Shown here: piece after piece, positions 22,905-34,842 of the stretch
Layout: each line of letters opens with the position of its first letter
Position numbering within the stretch: position 1 is the first letter of the stretch
Assembly: GCF_910596095.1 (NCBI RefSeq)
Contig: NC_056540.1
Location: 30,855,001-30,919,000, forward strand
Length of the DNA stretch: 64,000 nucleotides
Reading direction: 5' to 3'
Origin: Thunnus maccoyii
Lineage: Eukaryota; Chordata; Actinopteri; Scombriformes; Scombridae
The notes under the pieces: model-generated
Told to the model about the DNA's origin: nothing
The model's database searches: none
The model's input: the letters and a program-made list of their open reading frames with translations, nothing else
Translations under genes and position numbers: made by a program

Positions 22905-23290
22905 CTTTCTTTCCTCTCCCATTAATCATCTCACGACCCCTCAGATTTATCCGGTGACCCTTTGGAGGGGCCTGACCCCTTGGTTGGGAACCACTGGACT
23001 AAACTAGCTAACTGTATATAAAGTAGTTGAAACTAGCTCCACCTCCAGCAGCTACAACAGTAACATGCTGCTCTAACACTGATGCTTCACTATTAATAAT
23101 CTAACTATGTCATATATAATAATAATATATCAGTCAGAGGGACCAAACCACTACTTTTACTGCAATACTTTAACTACATCAAGCTCATAATACTTATGTA
23201 CTTTTACTGTAGTAGGATTTTTCAAGCAGGACTTTTACTTGTAATGGAGTAGTTTTACATGTGGTGTCGGTATGTATCCTGACAGTTTGA
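22905..23290 (+). repeat. Percomorph interspersed repeat fragment
   Basis: Contains GGTTGGGAACCACTGGACTA, CTAGCTCCACCTCCAGCAGC, ACAGTAACATGCTGCTCTAA and CAGAGGGACCAAACCACTAC. This long repeat is extremely common in spiny-rayed fish. The usual end motif, TACTTCTTCCACCACTGCTG, is at 23725. Related sequence recurs at 41540-41690. Confidence 0.7.
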
Positions 23291-24020
23291 TGTTTGAGCT
23301 TCGCCGTGCAGAGTTTGACACTAGAAGACAGTTTTCACGTTTATCTGCTGAAAGTGGAAAGTTTCTCTGAGCTCATTGAAAATCAGACTTGAGGCGTAGG
23401 CCTGTGAGCATGATTTGTGACATCACACCTATCCTGGTCCAGTTTACACAAGTGTGCTGTGGAAGCTTGAAGTCTCCAGTGCACATACACTGAGAATGGA
23501 TTTAACAGACATCTTGTGTCCAGCACTTAAACTTCTATTTGCACATTTATAGAATCTGGAATTTTTAATGAGGGAGAAGATGTGATTTTTAAGGATTTTA
23601 ACAAGTCAACTGATCTATTTTGTGGAAAAAAACATGTTGAACACAAATTATTATTCAAAGAAGAGTATTTTATATACATCTTTAAATATATCTGGAGAGG
23701 ATCTTTAAGTTAATGTTCTGGATACTTCTTCCACCACTGCTGAAGTACATTTTGAGTGAAACAGTTTAGAGTTTAGGTGGGTTTATTTATCACTACATCT
23801 CCTATTCTAATCTGTGATAATTATATTCCCACATTAACACGTTAAACTGAATGAATAATCTGCATAATTTGATAAATCATCAGCTCTTATAAATCATTTC
23901 AAGACATCGAATATAATCTTGTCGCCCCCAAGCGGAGAAAAGGCTCCGGTGCACCGCTCGCTTAGCGCTAAACGAACCGGTAGACGCCTATTACTAAGAC
24001 AAGCGCACCTCCAACTGTTA
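23291..24020. other. Region upstream of the g3bp1 promoter
   Basis: Mostly unassigned AT-rich DNA with the repeat end near 23725. GC content rises abruptly from about 23930, marking the start of the g3bp1 CpG-rich promoter region. Confidence 0.45.
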
Positions 24021-24024
24021 CTGT

Positions 24025-24175
24025 GACGCGATTGGCTCTATTGGGGCAACCCAGGTAGAGGCACGGCCCGTCGGGATTGGCTGTCAACTAGGGGCCGTTG
24101 CGGCAGCCTCAGACAATTGGTGGATGAGTCATAGAGCGTGGTTGTGATTGGCTAAGAAGTCTCGTACGGGGCGGG
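24025..24175 (+). promoter_or_regulatory. g3bp1: g3bp1 promoter: TATA-less, CpG-rich, multiple CCAAT boxes
   Basis: Five inverted CCAAT boxes (ATTGG) lie at about 24031, 24040, 24076, 24116 and 24147, three of them as GATTGGCT or CGATTGGCT. There is an AP-1-like TGAGTCAT at 24125-24132 and a GC box CGGGGCGGG at 24167-24175. No TATA box is seen. This layout (NF-Y and Sp1 sites in a CpG island) is usual for broadly expressed housekeeping genes, as g3bp1 is. The transcription start is inferred to be just downstream of, or within, this block. Confidence 0.7.
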
Positions 24176-24205
24176 CTGTCAGGTTCGGTTGCGGAGCTGA
24201 AACCG
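24176..24205 (+). other. g3bp1: g3bp1 non-coding exon 1 (5'UTR), 3' boundary
   Basis: The sequence GAGCTGAAACCG ends at 24205 and is followed by GTAAGCG, a strong splice donor. No initiation codon is needed here because the conserved start is in exon 2. The 5' end is not determined by sequence and may lie upstream within the promoter block. Confidence 0.55.
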
Positions 24206-24249
24206 GTAAGCGAGCACTGACTCCAGCACGTTGTGAAGCTGCTGAGGTG

Positions 24250-24815
24250 ATTCAGAGAAATCACTTGTTTCTAAATCGCCGATTTTTTTTGATAATTGAC
24301 CCGCTGGTAAGTTCTTCTGTTAGATTAACGATCACATGTATTTCCGGTGTAAAATCTGCAGTTTATTATTTCATAATATTCGTTTGATTAACCGGGTCAC
24401 TGTGTTGGGCCCCGTCTACCTCCTGGTAATGAGATGGTGGCTGCTAGCTCGGTTATTGTGCCTTATTTTGCCGAAAGCAGACATTATTCATTATGTTAGT
24501 GTTTGGAATAATAAGAAACTAATATAGTAGGTATTGTGAAGTTGAAAAGTCGAGATATAACCATCGCCATCGTTTACTTTGCGTTTTCAAGAGCTACCCA
24601 CCGCCCCTGTGTAGCCCCACTTATAGCTCTCCTTCAGTCGTGACTCCCTCCCTTCCTGTCGTTCTTTACCGCCTTTGCTTGCCACTACTCCATTTCATTT
24701 CTCACCTTAAACAAATTTAACCACGTCTCTGTCGTTTTTCACGTAGTCTTTGAGCTAGTTAGGCGGCTAACTGAGCTCGGAAAGTCGTGTAAAAATGTGG
24801 CTATAGCCGGGGACA
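24250..24815. repeat. Duplicated block, segment D' (second copy), within g3bp1 intron 1
   Basis: Partner of 6657-7117 plus 7639-7665. It includes GGCTAACTGAGCTCGGAAAG near 24772-24791, the undisturbed version of the site where the 521-bp MITE sits in copy 1. Being next to the functional promoter, this copy is probably the original. Confidence 0.8.
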
Positions 24816-25469
24816 CGTGTTGGGGCTGCTCCTGATTCCAGGTTATAGCCGGTGTCTGCCCTAGTTTTGGGGGGCCGTGTGCTCGTCCAGCTGTCGCGGT
24901 TAGCTCCGCAGCGGGCCAGCCCGTGTGCCATGTGAGCTCAGGTTATATCTGGAAACCAGCGGTGGACTCCCCTCAAAAACCCCGCTGACGTGCGGGAGGA
25001 GCCGGGATGACTGTATGCGTGCAGGCCGGTCGTGAACGGCAGCATCACGGCGTGGCCTTTGTCTGTGTGCCATGCTTGCACTTTTTTTTTTTACACAGGC
25101 TTGTTCTCTGATATGGCTGCTGCAGTGTAGCATGCCCTTATTTGCGTTTACTCTTCAAATAAACGAGGTCTCATGCAGTTAAAAGCCTCTCCTCTGATGC
25201 TAGCTGGAGACATTAGATCTGTCCCAGCACACTTGAGGCTGGTTGGTTTTCTTCACCTCCTCCGCCTCAGGCTGGAGTGATTGGCTTAGCGTGATGGATC
25301 AGTAATGTGTGCTGGTTGCTAAGTGTGTGTGCCAGAACAACAGATGGCTGTAGGTTGTGTGGACAGGTGTGGCAGACAGTCCATTAAAGAGAGCACCTCC
25401 CCTTGGTTGCTGAATGACCATACCAATGTGTTTGCATGTTTTAGCCCTCTTACCACAAATCTCATGTAG

Positions 25470-25860
25470 GCTAGGTTCACACTTTTTTCCAGTCTGTCAG
25501 GTGTCCGTATGAACAGTGGAAGAGGTTTTCCTCTTTTTAGCATCAAACTCTCTCTATGTGTTTCCTCGGACAGTGTTTCCCTGTTGAGTGGAAGTATAGT
25601 AACAAAAAGAGGGACTTTGGCACTAAAAAGACTGTAACGTTGAAAGATATCTACTTGATTTGACTCATGTGGACGGCTGAAGCTTCATATTTGCACAGAA
25701 GGAGGTCTGTAGATTTTGTCCTCCATCACTTCCATTGTAAGTGCATTATGAAGGGATCTTCTAATGAGCAGGAGGAATGATTACAGCAAGAAAAAAACTA
25801 ATGTTCATTTAGACTCCTGATTGTTGTTTTAAGACAGACTTGAAAACCTGTGAACCGTCC
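25470..25860. repeat. Family E repeat, second copy
   Basis: Contains AGAGGTTTTCCTCTTTTTAG, GTGTTTCCCTGTTGAGTGGA, AGGGACTTTGGCACTAAAAA and GAGGAATGATTACAG. Relative to 21100-21260 the central part is inverted. Internally rearranged or deleted. Confidence 0.6.
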
Positions 25861-27820
25861 TTTTTTAATATTATCGTTGACCATCATTCTCTTGTGTGTC
25901 TGTAGTGTTTTAAAGACGTCCGTGGGTGTTTTTATATTTGTCTTACTGTCAAATCCCATGAGAAGATAAAAACAGTGATGAATGTGTGTGTGACTGTTAT
26001 CTGTGTATCCAACGCCTGAGATCTTTATTCCTTTTGTGCCACAGAGTCCCACTTTTGTTCGAAAACTATAAACGCATCACCGAGCCGCACCGTCGCACTC
26101 GGTGACACGTTCCTTCAGTACCATGAACCACCGGGCCGCCAGAAATACTCACTAGAGCACCAAATCCGCTGCTGAAAATAGTCCCCAACAAACACACTAC
26201 AGCTGTGTGAGCGACGTTTATCTATTTTAGGAAGTTATTTAGCCTTTTTCAGTAATTGAATTAACATTTTAAAGACATACATCTCCAGTAGGGACGGATG
26301 GGCTTGGGGCGGAGTGCCACACACCGACTGGAACGCATCAGAAACGTAGAATATTGCCAGATTGTGCCTTTTTAAGCTTGACAAATTTATTTTTCCTACC
26401 TTCTAGGCAGACATCAGTTTCAATTTTTTTTTGTCAGTGTAGAATGAAAATCAACTAGCACGGTCTTGAAATTTGCTTGAAATGGGTCATCCATCAAGCC
26501 TGACAAGCATGGAGGCACTTGTGTGCAAATATTTATAAAGGTGACTGCTCCCACTTAACGGCAGCACGAGCGCCGGGTTGCGTTTACCAAATGAAAACGT
26601 ACAGGAAACAGAGAATAATGTGTCTGTTTTTAAAGCTCTTCACTGTAAACCGTCCGTCATGGTATGTTATCAAGGTTTGTTCTTGAATGAAGTGTATTCA
26701 CACGGCGGTACGCTGGGTTTGGTGGGTAAATGGAACCAAAGAAAGAATATATACAGAATGATTGAGTATATATAAAACGGCTAAATGGTACCAAACCCCC
26801 CTGAGAAGCTGCTGGTGTTTTAGTTACAGTGTGTCGCCTTCTCTCTAATAAAGATCGTTTGCTTTCTCAATGTGCGTCAGGTTCAGTTGTCAAGAAGAAA
26901 AAGGCGTCGGAGTGACATTTGAATGCAGTGACGGTGCAATTACAGATTTTTATCCACTCGGTGCGAAAACAACCGGCGAACATCTGGGTTGATGTTGTTT
27001 TTAACGCCCTGGGCGGGCTGTTTTCATGTCGTCACACCCAGACGGGGCAGTAAACACGTCAGAATCAGTCGGTTTTTTTGCAGATCAAACGCATTTCATG
27101 CCGCTGGTATTTCAACACAGTCCAGACAAACAAATTAAAAATGAGCCTGTAGCAGAGGTCATGTTTACCTAAGCTGATTCACACTTCAGACTCTTCAATC
27201 ACGACGTCCGGATGATTCATCACAGGGATACATGCTCAGAAGTGCTATCGCTTCTGTAGAATTCAAACAAGTTGTTTCTTCAAAGTATTGTGCATTACAG
27301 AGGCGCAATTTGATAGACTCCTCTCCAGCTCTTTGGTTACCACAACAGTCGTCATGGCATCCCATAATGCACAGCTGCCTGCGCTCTATGGGAGTCTGAG
27401 TATTTTTGGAACGAGTCTAAAGTTATTTCCTCTGTTTGTTGTAAAGAATTTACACATTTCCTTTAAGGATAGAATTAGAACTGCTTCCCTATAATGAGTT
27501 TTAAAATTTTGCAGATTAAATTTGGATCCCATATTTTGCTACAAAACCACAAAGATACATATATCTTAAAAAAAAAAAAGAAAAGGGAGAGCAGCCGCTC
27601 ACAATCATCACACGCTCTTCTAATCGGCGTGAGAGCAGATTGTGCTTCAGATCAACAGCAGATAATCTGAGCTCAACATAAATCCACATTACAGCTCTGA
27701 TGTGGTTTCTCTTACATATTATCAGCAGGGTAAAGTTTAGCGGGTAACCGTCTGCGTAACCTGATCCTCCTTCTTCTTCTTCTTCCTCCTCCTCACAGAG
27801 ATTTCCAGTTGACCAAAGAA

Positions 27821-30800
27821 ATGGTGATGGAGAAGCCAAGTGCCCAGCTGGTCGGGCGAGAGTTTGTCCGACAGTATTACACACTCCTGAACCAGGCCCC
27901 CGACTACCTGCACAGGTACCGCTATCAGCTGTTTTATCTATCATGTGATTATCATTCTGGAGACTCCTTATCTTCTCAGTTACATGTCATTGTTTTACAT
28001 GTATAGATATATGAGTGCATCATGTTTTAAATTGTCTTTGCGTTCAGGTTTTACGGGAAGAACTCCTCCTACGTGCACGGCGGCCTGGACAGCAACGGCA
28101 AACCGGTGGAGGCCGTTTACGGACAATCTGTAAGTAGACGACTTCATCCAGCAGATAACAGTTTTTTAAAAACGGTATTCCCATAGAGAGGCACACAACA
28201 CTTGACTCCCACATACTCAACGCTCGAGTGTGAAAAAAAATACTGAGCTGACATGAAAGCCTGTTTGCTAGAGAAGTTTTAGTCTTTTAAGCAGTTTCCT
28301 TTTTAAAATCTGGAGCGTTTTCACCTTCTCATCCAGTCCGTCTGGCTAACCCAGTACTAAATGCAACACTTATTAAAATAGGTTTCTAAAACGAGGGATA
28401 AGAATGTGAGGCAGCTGCAGACGGACACGCCTAAATGCAAACATGTAGATGTATGCAGTAGCGGTTTGGCTTATTGTGTTGTTTGATGTGACAGAACAAG
28501 GACTTTGATAAAAATCTGTCCAAACAGGAAATGATATTATCTGAACAAACAACATCACAAAAACATCCTGCAATATTTTAAGGCAACACCGCCCGCCAAA
28601 TAGTCTGCAGTTTATTTTGAAAGTCCCAAAAAACGTAGAGCAGCTGGACGTTCTCTCTGAGTTGTGAGTAAAGATTTTTTTTAATGTAGCGCCAATTTTA
28701 AAACAAAAGTTGCTTAACAATTAAAATATTTGCCGCCAAATATGAAACAGGAAGGATAGTAACACACTCAATTCTTCCTTATTTTTTTCAGGAGATCCAT
28801 AAGAGGGTGATGGCTCTGAGTTTCCGGGATTGTCACACAAAGATCAGGCACGTGGATGCCCACGCCACCCTGAACGAGGGCGTGGTGGTGCAGGTGATGG
28901 GCGAGCTGTCCAACAACATGCAGCCCATGAGGAAGTTCATGCAGACCTTTGTACTGGCACCGGAGGTTCGTATTTCACCTTTATGCTTATGTGAAGCCAT
29001 GATGAATATTCAGTGTTTCCGTTGCCACAACAACAACAGTATTCATCAGTATTAGACTGCTCAGTCGACTCAGATTCTTCAAATCGAACAGTTGTTTTTT
29101 TCCCCTTTTATCAGTCAGTGTACACACTTTACAGCTGACCAGAGTAACTTGACCCCCGCTAATAGCATTGACTTTTCTGTGGCTGCGGCACTTCCCGCAA
29201 CAAACCTGCAATAATGACTCACTTACACCGTTAACACCGGTGCAGTTAGGCTGTTATGTTGTTGAGCGAAGCAGGAGAACGGCGAACTGTTGAGGACTTT
29301 ATTTAGCACTGATGGTGCACGTGGTTTCATCTGCACTTTCTCTACCTTTCTATTTGTTACTGTGTCATTCTGCAGTCTTCTACTCTACACAGTCCCGCAG
29401 AGACTACCAGTGAGGAGGCGTAGCGACAGTAACAGTGCACAGCATCAACATGCACATCAAGTGTCTCTGTGTTTAAACACAACAGCTGTGGGTGTATTAA
29501 CCTAGCTTGAAAAAAACATAATTACTGTCACAGAATAATAACTATATTAATTAATTTAATTAGTCCTCCAACAAGTTTTGTCTTTACACATACACTGGCC
29601 CCACAGCAAACCTCTTGTTCCTGATGTTTCTTGTTTTTCTGACAGCAAACCTCTTTGACATACAGTAGAAAGTGTTTGATTAGTTTTCCTGTTCTCTCAG
29701 GGAACCGTCGCAAACAAATTCTACGTCCACAACGACGTGTTCCGTTACCAAGACGAGGTGTTTGGCGACTCTGACTCCGAGCCTCCAGAAGGTGAGATAA
29801 TGTCCTCCTTCGTGTTCATCCTTCACCGGGGGTCACCTTTCTCTTTTTTTCATCCTCTCGATAGATACCATCATCATCTCTCTGATCTCTGTATTATTCG
29901 GCCAAAGATTCCATTAAGTGAATTTCCTCAGTCAGTCTTTAGAGATTATATGACTTGTATCAAGAGTTAAGCATCACAGTTCAAGTGCTCTGATCATCTA
30001 TCTTTGAACCATGTCTTTTTTTTTTTTGTGGTTGTTAAAGCTGCTGAAGAGTGAAAGAAATTGAACACGTTTGATGTCTGTGAATATTTGATTGAAAGCA
30101 AACAAAGCAGTAAATTGAACAGGAGGAAGAAAGAGCTCCAAGATTAAACCACAAGCTTCACGATGAGCAATATTTTATTCTCTTTAGTGGAAAAATTGAA
30201 ACGCCCCACAGCCTTTCTTCTTCTATTCAGGTTATTATGCAGAGCTGCAAAATTGAGCATTAGTATAATTTGAAACAAGGCTATTTGAATAGTCAAGATG
30301 GTCATTTGAGATTTAAATGACATGAAGCTGTCAATCAAGAGGTCTGAAATGACGCTATGATGCCACATGAACACTTTTCTACACGTAGTTGGTTTACATC
30401 ACGTTGCGCAACACGTTATGAAACCAATATTTGGGATACCGTGGTCGAAACACCGCTGTGTAGAGAGTTTGATGTATTTCTTCTGCTATCCTCAGTCGCC
30501 ATGTTTCACTGTCTTTATATCTGTGGAACCAGTCCAACCAACCTCCAGATGTTAAAGGTTATAGTACTGCAAGATGACGGCGCCCTTTGCCACGAAAGAT
30601 ATATAACGGGGCTTCTTTTTTCTTTTATAAGTTATATTCCATCCGCTCTTAAATGAATCAGGATGATGTGAGTAGATGGTGGCACTTTTTGGTTTAGGTT
30701 TTAATGGGATTTAAATTTACAAATTGTTTTTTTTCCAGTAGCAGCAGCAGGTATGTGTTTTTTTTTTTTTTTTACTGTCCTGAACATCTTTTTGTGTGTT

Positions 30801-33800
30801 TTCAGAGTCTGAGGACGAGGTGGAGGATATCGAGGAGAGGGTTCCCTCTCCCGACGTAGCTCAGGAGGAGTCTGCTCCTTTCTACGACCCGTCATCCTGG
30901 TACGGATCATAGTTTGGGTTTATCAGGCACTAACTTACATACTCATGTAACATAGAAGGAGCATCTTTTATTACGCTCTTGTATTATAAAGGTGTTGTCT
31001 CTGTGTGTTGTAGTTCAGAGCCGGCGGTCCCTGGCGACGAGGAGGAAGCGGCGGCGAGTCCGGAACCAGAGCCAGAGGCGGAGAAGGAGACCGAACCCGC
31101 AGTCGTGGAGCTGAAGTCGGAGACGATGCTGGAAACTCAAACAGACGCAAACACAGCCGACGACCAGACAGAGAAAAGCCCCGCCGCCGCCCCACCGACC
31201 GCCGAACCCGCCGCCGTGCCCGCTGAACCCGCCCCCACCGCCCCAGAGGAAAACAGGGTACGTCAGAAGATACCTGAGGGGAAAAAATGGCTGGAGGTAT
31301 CAGGTGTTTGTTCTCGCTCACACAGATGAATCGGCTTAAACGTCTCTCCTGTGTCTCCGTCTGTCTTTCCCACAGCCCTTCTCCTGGGCGTCGGTTACCA
31401 GTAAGAACCTCCCTCCCAGCGGGGCGGTCCCAGTCTCAGGAATCCCACCACACGTCGTCAAAGCCACTCCCACAGCACCGGTAGGTTTAAGACCTTCTTA
31501 GAAAAGGACAGGACGGGTGACACTGGATTATATTAATCTGAATACTGGTCTAGACTGTGTGCTGTCATTGCATCTCATTATGTTGCATTAGAAACTAGTA
31601 AAGATGATGATATACAGCAGCAGAAGTTGTTTTTTTTTTTTGTCATACTGCAGCTCTAACGCAGCTCTCCTGTCTTTATTAGCAGTTTTATTTATTTTAT
31701 TTATAATTAAGAACATGTGATCGACAGTGTGCAGGGTTTTTTTTTTTTCTCAAAAGCTTTTAACAACAAATCAGAACATGTGCAGAATCTAAGAGACAAA
31801 GAACTGCTTTTAATGTAATTTCCAGTCAGCTGTCTTTAAATTTAAGCAGCCAACCTGCTTTAGTTTGTGTGTGGGTGTAATTCCAAGCTGCTTCTATATA
31901 GAAGTATTTCAGAAAAGTTTGATTATGGTGTCTAATAAGGCTTATCATGATATTTTTTGGTCACAGTAATAAATGAGAATGAAAATCTGACACCAGCACA
32001 TCCCTAAAAGCAGGGTTCAGGAATATTATTTGAAATCATTATCGCAATATTAATCTAATCTGGCGATTATCACGATGTGCCAAATGTATACAAAAGACTG
32101 TAAAATGATAACTTGATGTATCATCGTCATGATATTCCACTTAAAGCTTCATTATCTCCCAGCTCTTTCACTGAACACAAGGCCAAGTCTAGATTCACAG
32201 TCATCTTGCTTTTTTTGTGGCTGTTACTTTTAAAACAGCAGGGATCTCGCTTTGAAACAGACATCTTTATATTACGTAAAGATTAAAGCTGATGGGTGTC
32301 TCCAAAGTGGTACCATCCGTACTCAAATCACGCTGTTGTGTTGCATCTCCCAGAAAGAGAACAGGACACAAACACCCCCCCCCGCTAGCTAGTTTCTTTA
32401 CAACGATAATCAAAGTTGTTGTTCTTTCTTTATCCGCCTGAGGTTAAATTATAAATCACAGCTGCGGAAAAAAACACATATTTCCAGCTCTTACAAAAGT
32501 GTGTTGACTCTTTCAGCCCAGAGTGGAGGTGAAGTCAGAAACCCAGACAGCAACACAAAGACCACAGAGAGACCAGAGACCAAGGGAACAGAGGCCTGGA
32601 GGTCCTCCACCGGTACACAGAGGCCCCAGACCAGGTACCCATCCACACACGCACAAGCACGCAAATACAGTATAAACAGCGGTTAAATGGCCTCTAACCA
32701 GATGTAACAAGCAGTCATCCTGACAGGTAACCAAGCATTACACCGCTAGTACAAAGCAAGCATAATGACATTTGACAAATGCTGTTGAATATGGTTCTGA
32801 GGGCAAATACCGATGTGTGTGTGAATACTCACTGTGACCGCAGGTATGTTCAGACACATTCCCAAAGTTTCTTTATAAAAAGAGCAGAACAGTAAAACTT
32901 TTTTTTGAATTTGACAATATTGCCAAGTTGCAGGCAGCAGCAATCAAAGGTTAAATGTGTCTTCTTTTCGGTTGTAAAACCACAGTTCTGCCTGTGAGAA
33001 CGCATCAGATGTTGCATAAATTTTATAACAGAGGTGAGAAATCTTCAAACAAAAACACTTGAATTGTAAGACTTCCCAAAAACACTGGCCAGTGTGGAAG
33101 AATAAGTTAATTTCATGACAAATGAATGTACGCTGTCCAAACACAAGATCAGAGATACTGCTTCATTCGCTGGACTCAAACATCCCGCAAGTCCTGTTTG
33201 TCACTTTAAAATGTGCTTGAAAGATAACCCTAACCCTAACCTCTAACCCTAACCTCTAACCCTAGCCATAACCCTAATCTCTAGCCTCTAACCCTAGCAT
33301 AACCCTAACCCTAACCTCTAGCCTCTAACACTAGCCATAACCCTAACCTCTAGCCTCTAACACTAGCCATAACCCTAACCTCTAGCCTCTAACACTAGTC
33401 ATAACCCTAACCTCTAACCCTAATCTCTAGCCTCTAACCCTAGCCATAACCCTAACCTCTAACCTCTAGCCCTAACCTCTAACCCTAGCCTCTAACCCTA
33501 GCCATAACCCTAGCCTCTAACCCTAGCCATAACCCTAACATCACATGTAGCTGTGTAAGTGTTTGTTATAATGCACTAACTGCATACAAATGGCTTATCT
33601 GCAGTAAACTAAATAAACTCCTAAACCTGGTAGATGTTCTATATATGCTCACAGTATATTAGCTCCTTTTTGTTCACATGTTGAATTGTTTGTCGTTTTA
33701 CAGTTCGTGAGGGTGAGCAGGGAGAGTCGGAGGGTCGCAGGGTGGTCAGGTACCCCGACGCCCACCAGCTCTTCGTGGGCAACGTCCCTCATGATGTGGA

Positions 33801-34842
33801 CAAGACCGAACTGAAGGAGTTCTTTGAACGTAAGTTGGATCTGATGATGCTGGTACAGCGGCTTAAGCACTTCAAGGTGTTGAGTTGTTTAACTTTTGAA
33901 TACAGCAGTTGAGAAAACGGTCTGATCACAAGGTCCGTTTAGTAGCGTTCTGGAGCTTTTTATCATCTCATTTTTATCAGCAGATGTGAGTGAATAGCTG
34001 ATCATAAAGCTACAAACTGCAACTACATGTCTAAACTTTTTTATTTTTTTATGTAACTTTTATCACTGTTTGACAGGGAATGTCATAAAACACTACAAGA
34101 ATAATATGTAAGATAAGATAAGAAAAGTTTATAAAGGACTTGAAGCTCATTTTCTGTCATAAATTGGAATTTTTATTGTTATTGGGAGTGCTACTTCCAA
34201 AACAAATATTAACATAAAGTCTACTTAATATATTCAAACTGCAAACATTTTTTTGTTGAAACCACATCGGTTAAATACTTGCCTCCCCCTTCTCGACAGA
34301 GTATGGTACAGTCCTGGAGCTGAGGATCAACAGCGGAGGGAAGCTACCAAACTTTGGCTTTGTGGTGTTTGACGACTCTGAACCTGTACAGAAGATCCTC
34401 AGCAACAGGGTAATTACAGCTCACGTTTTTCCTTTTACATTCTCCTGTAATTATTTGCTAATGAGACGTTTTCATGTTTTTAAATATCCTTTGTCACTTC
34501 CTGTTTATTCCCTCTTGGTAAACATTTTTCTCACTGTTGGAGTTATATTAGATTTACATATTTTTAAGAGATTCTCCTCTGTCGTCTCCTCAGCCCATCA
34601 AGTTCAGAGGCGACGTCCGTCTGAACGTGGAGGAGAAGAAGACCCGGTCAGCCAGGGAGGGCGATAGACGGGATGTGAGGCCCCGGGGTCCTGGAGGTCC
34701 AGGCGGCCCCAGAGAGAGAATAGGAGGCGGCGGAGGACCCAGAGGACCCCCCACCCGCGGAGGCATGGCACAGAAACCCAGCTTCGGCTCCGGGCGGGGC
34801 GCCGGCCCCAACGAGGGGCGCTACTCTGCCCAGCGCCAATGA
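27821..34842 (+). CDS. g3bp1: G3BP stress granule assembly factor 1 (complete, 11 coding exons)
   Basis: Coding exons: 27821-27915, 28048-28129, 28792-28965, 29701-29791, 30806-30899, 31014-31257, 31376-31480, 32517-32634, 33704-33829, 34300-34409, 34594-34842; exon 2 starts at 27799 with 22 nt of 5'UTR. All junctions are GT-AG and joined exons keep frame: 1488 nt, 495 residues plus TGA (human G3BP1, 466). The start MVMEKPS is the conserved one. Residues 1 to about 138 form the NTF2-like dimer domain with Phe33 ([15 protein letters not shown]), the pocket used by Caprin-1 and USP10 in human. Next are an acidic linker ([14 protein letters not shown]) and a longer Ala/Pro/Glu-rich stretch than in human. 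[18 protein letters not shown] is conserved. An RRM spans about 355-425 (RNP2 LFVGNV, RNP1 LPNFGFVVF), followed by an RGG/GPGG-rich tail. It is a cytoplasmic RNA-binding protein that nucleates stress granules. Sequence and intact frame indicate a functional gene; G3BP2 is less likely. Confidence 0.97.
33223..33540 (+). repeat. Interstitial telomere-like repeat in g3bp1 intron 9
   Basis: About 320 bp made of CCCTAA units mixed with the variants CCTCTAA, CCCTAGCCATAA and CCTCTAGCCTCTAA. The array starts with near-perfect AACCCTAACCCTAACC and shows a higher-order pattern of the type TAACCCTAGCCATAACCCTA. The C-rich strand of the vertebrate telomere repeat (TTAGGG) is on the + strand. It lies wholly inside intron 9 (32635-33703), about 160 bp from exon 10. 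Confidence 0.9.

Larger units (their letters stand above)
24206..27798 (+). other. g3bp1: g3bp1 intron 1
   Basis: Runs from donor GTAAGCG (24206) to acceptor CTCCTCACAG (27798) preceded by a long pyrimidine tract. It contains the duplicated segment D' at its 5' end and family E repeat sequence at 25470-25860. Further stretches near 26040-26340 look repeat-like but were not assigned. No coding exon was seen. Confidence 0.7.

Noticed and set aside
30900..30912. g3bp1 exon 6 read through into intron 6 (SSWYGS then stop)
   Set aside because: A GT donor at 30900 and the acceptor at 31013 give a frame-keeping join (SSCSEP). Intron retention would truncate the protein and there is no evidence for it.
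33223..33540. Chromosome end or CRISPR-like array
   Set aside because: Coding exons of g3bp1 continue on both sides, so this is not a telomere. There are no uniform repeats with unique spacers.
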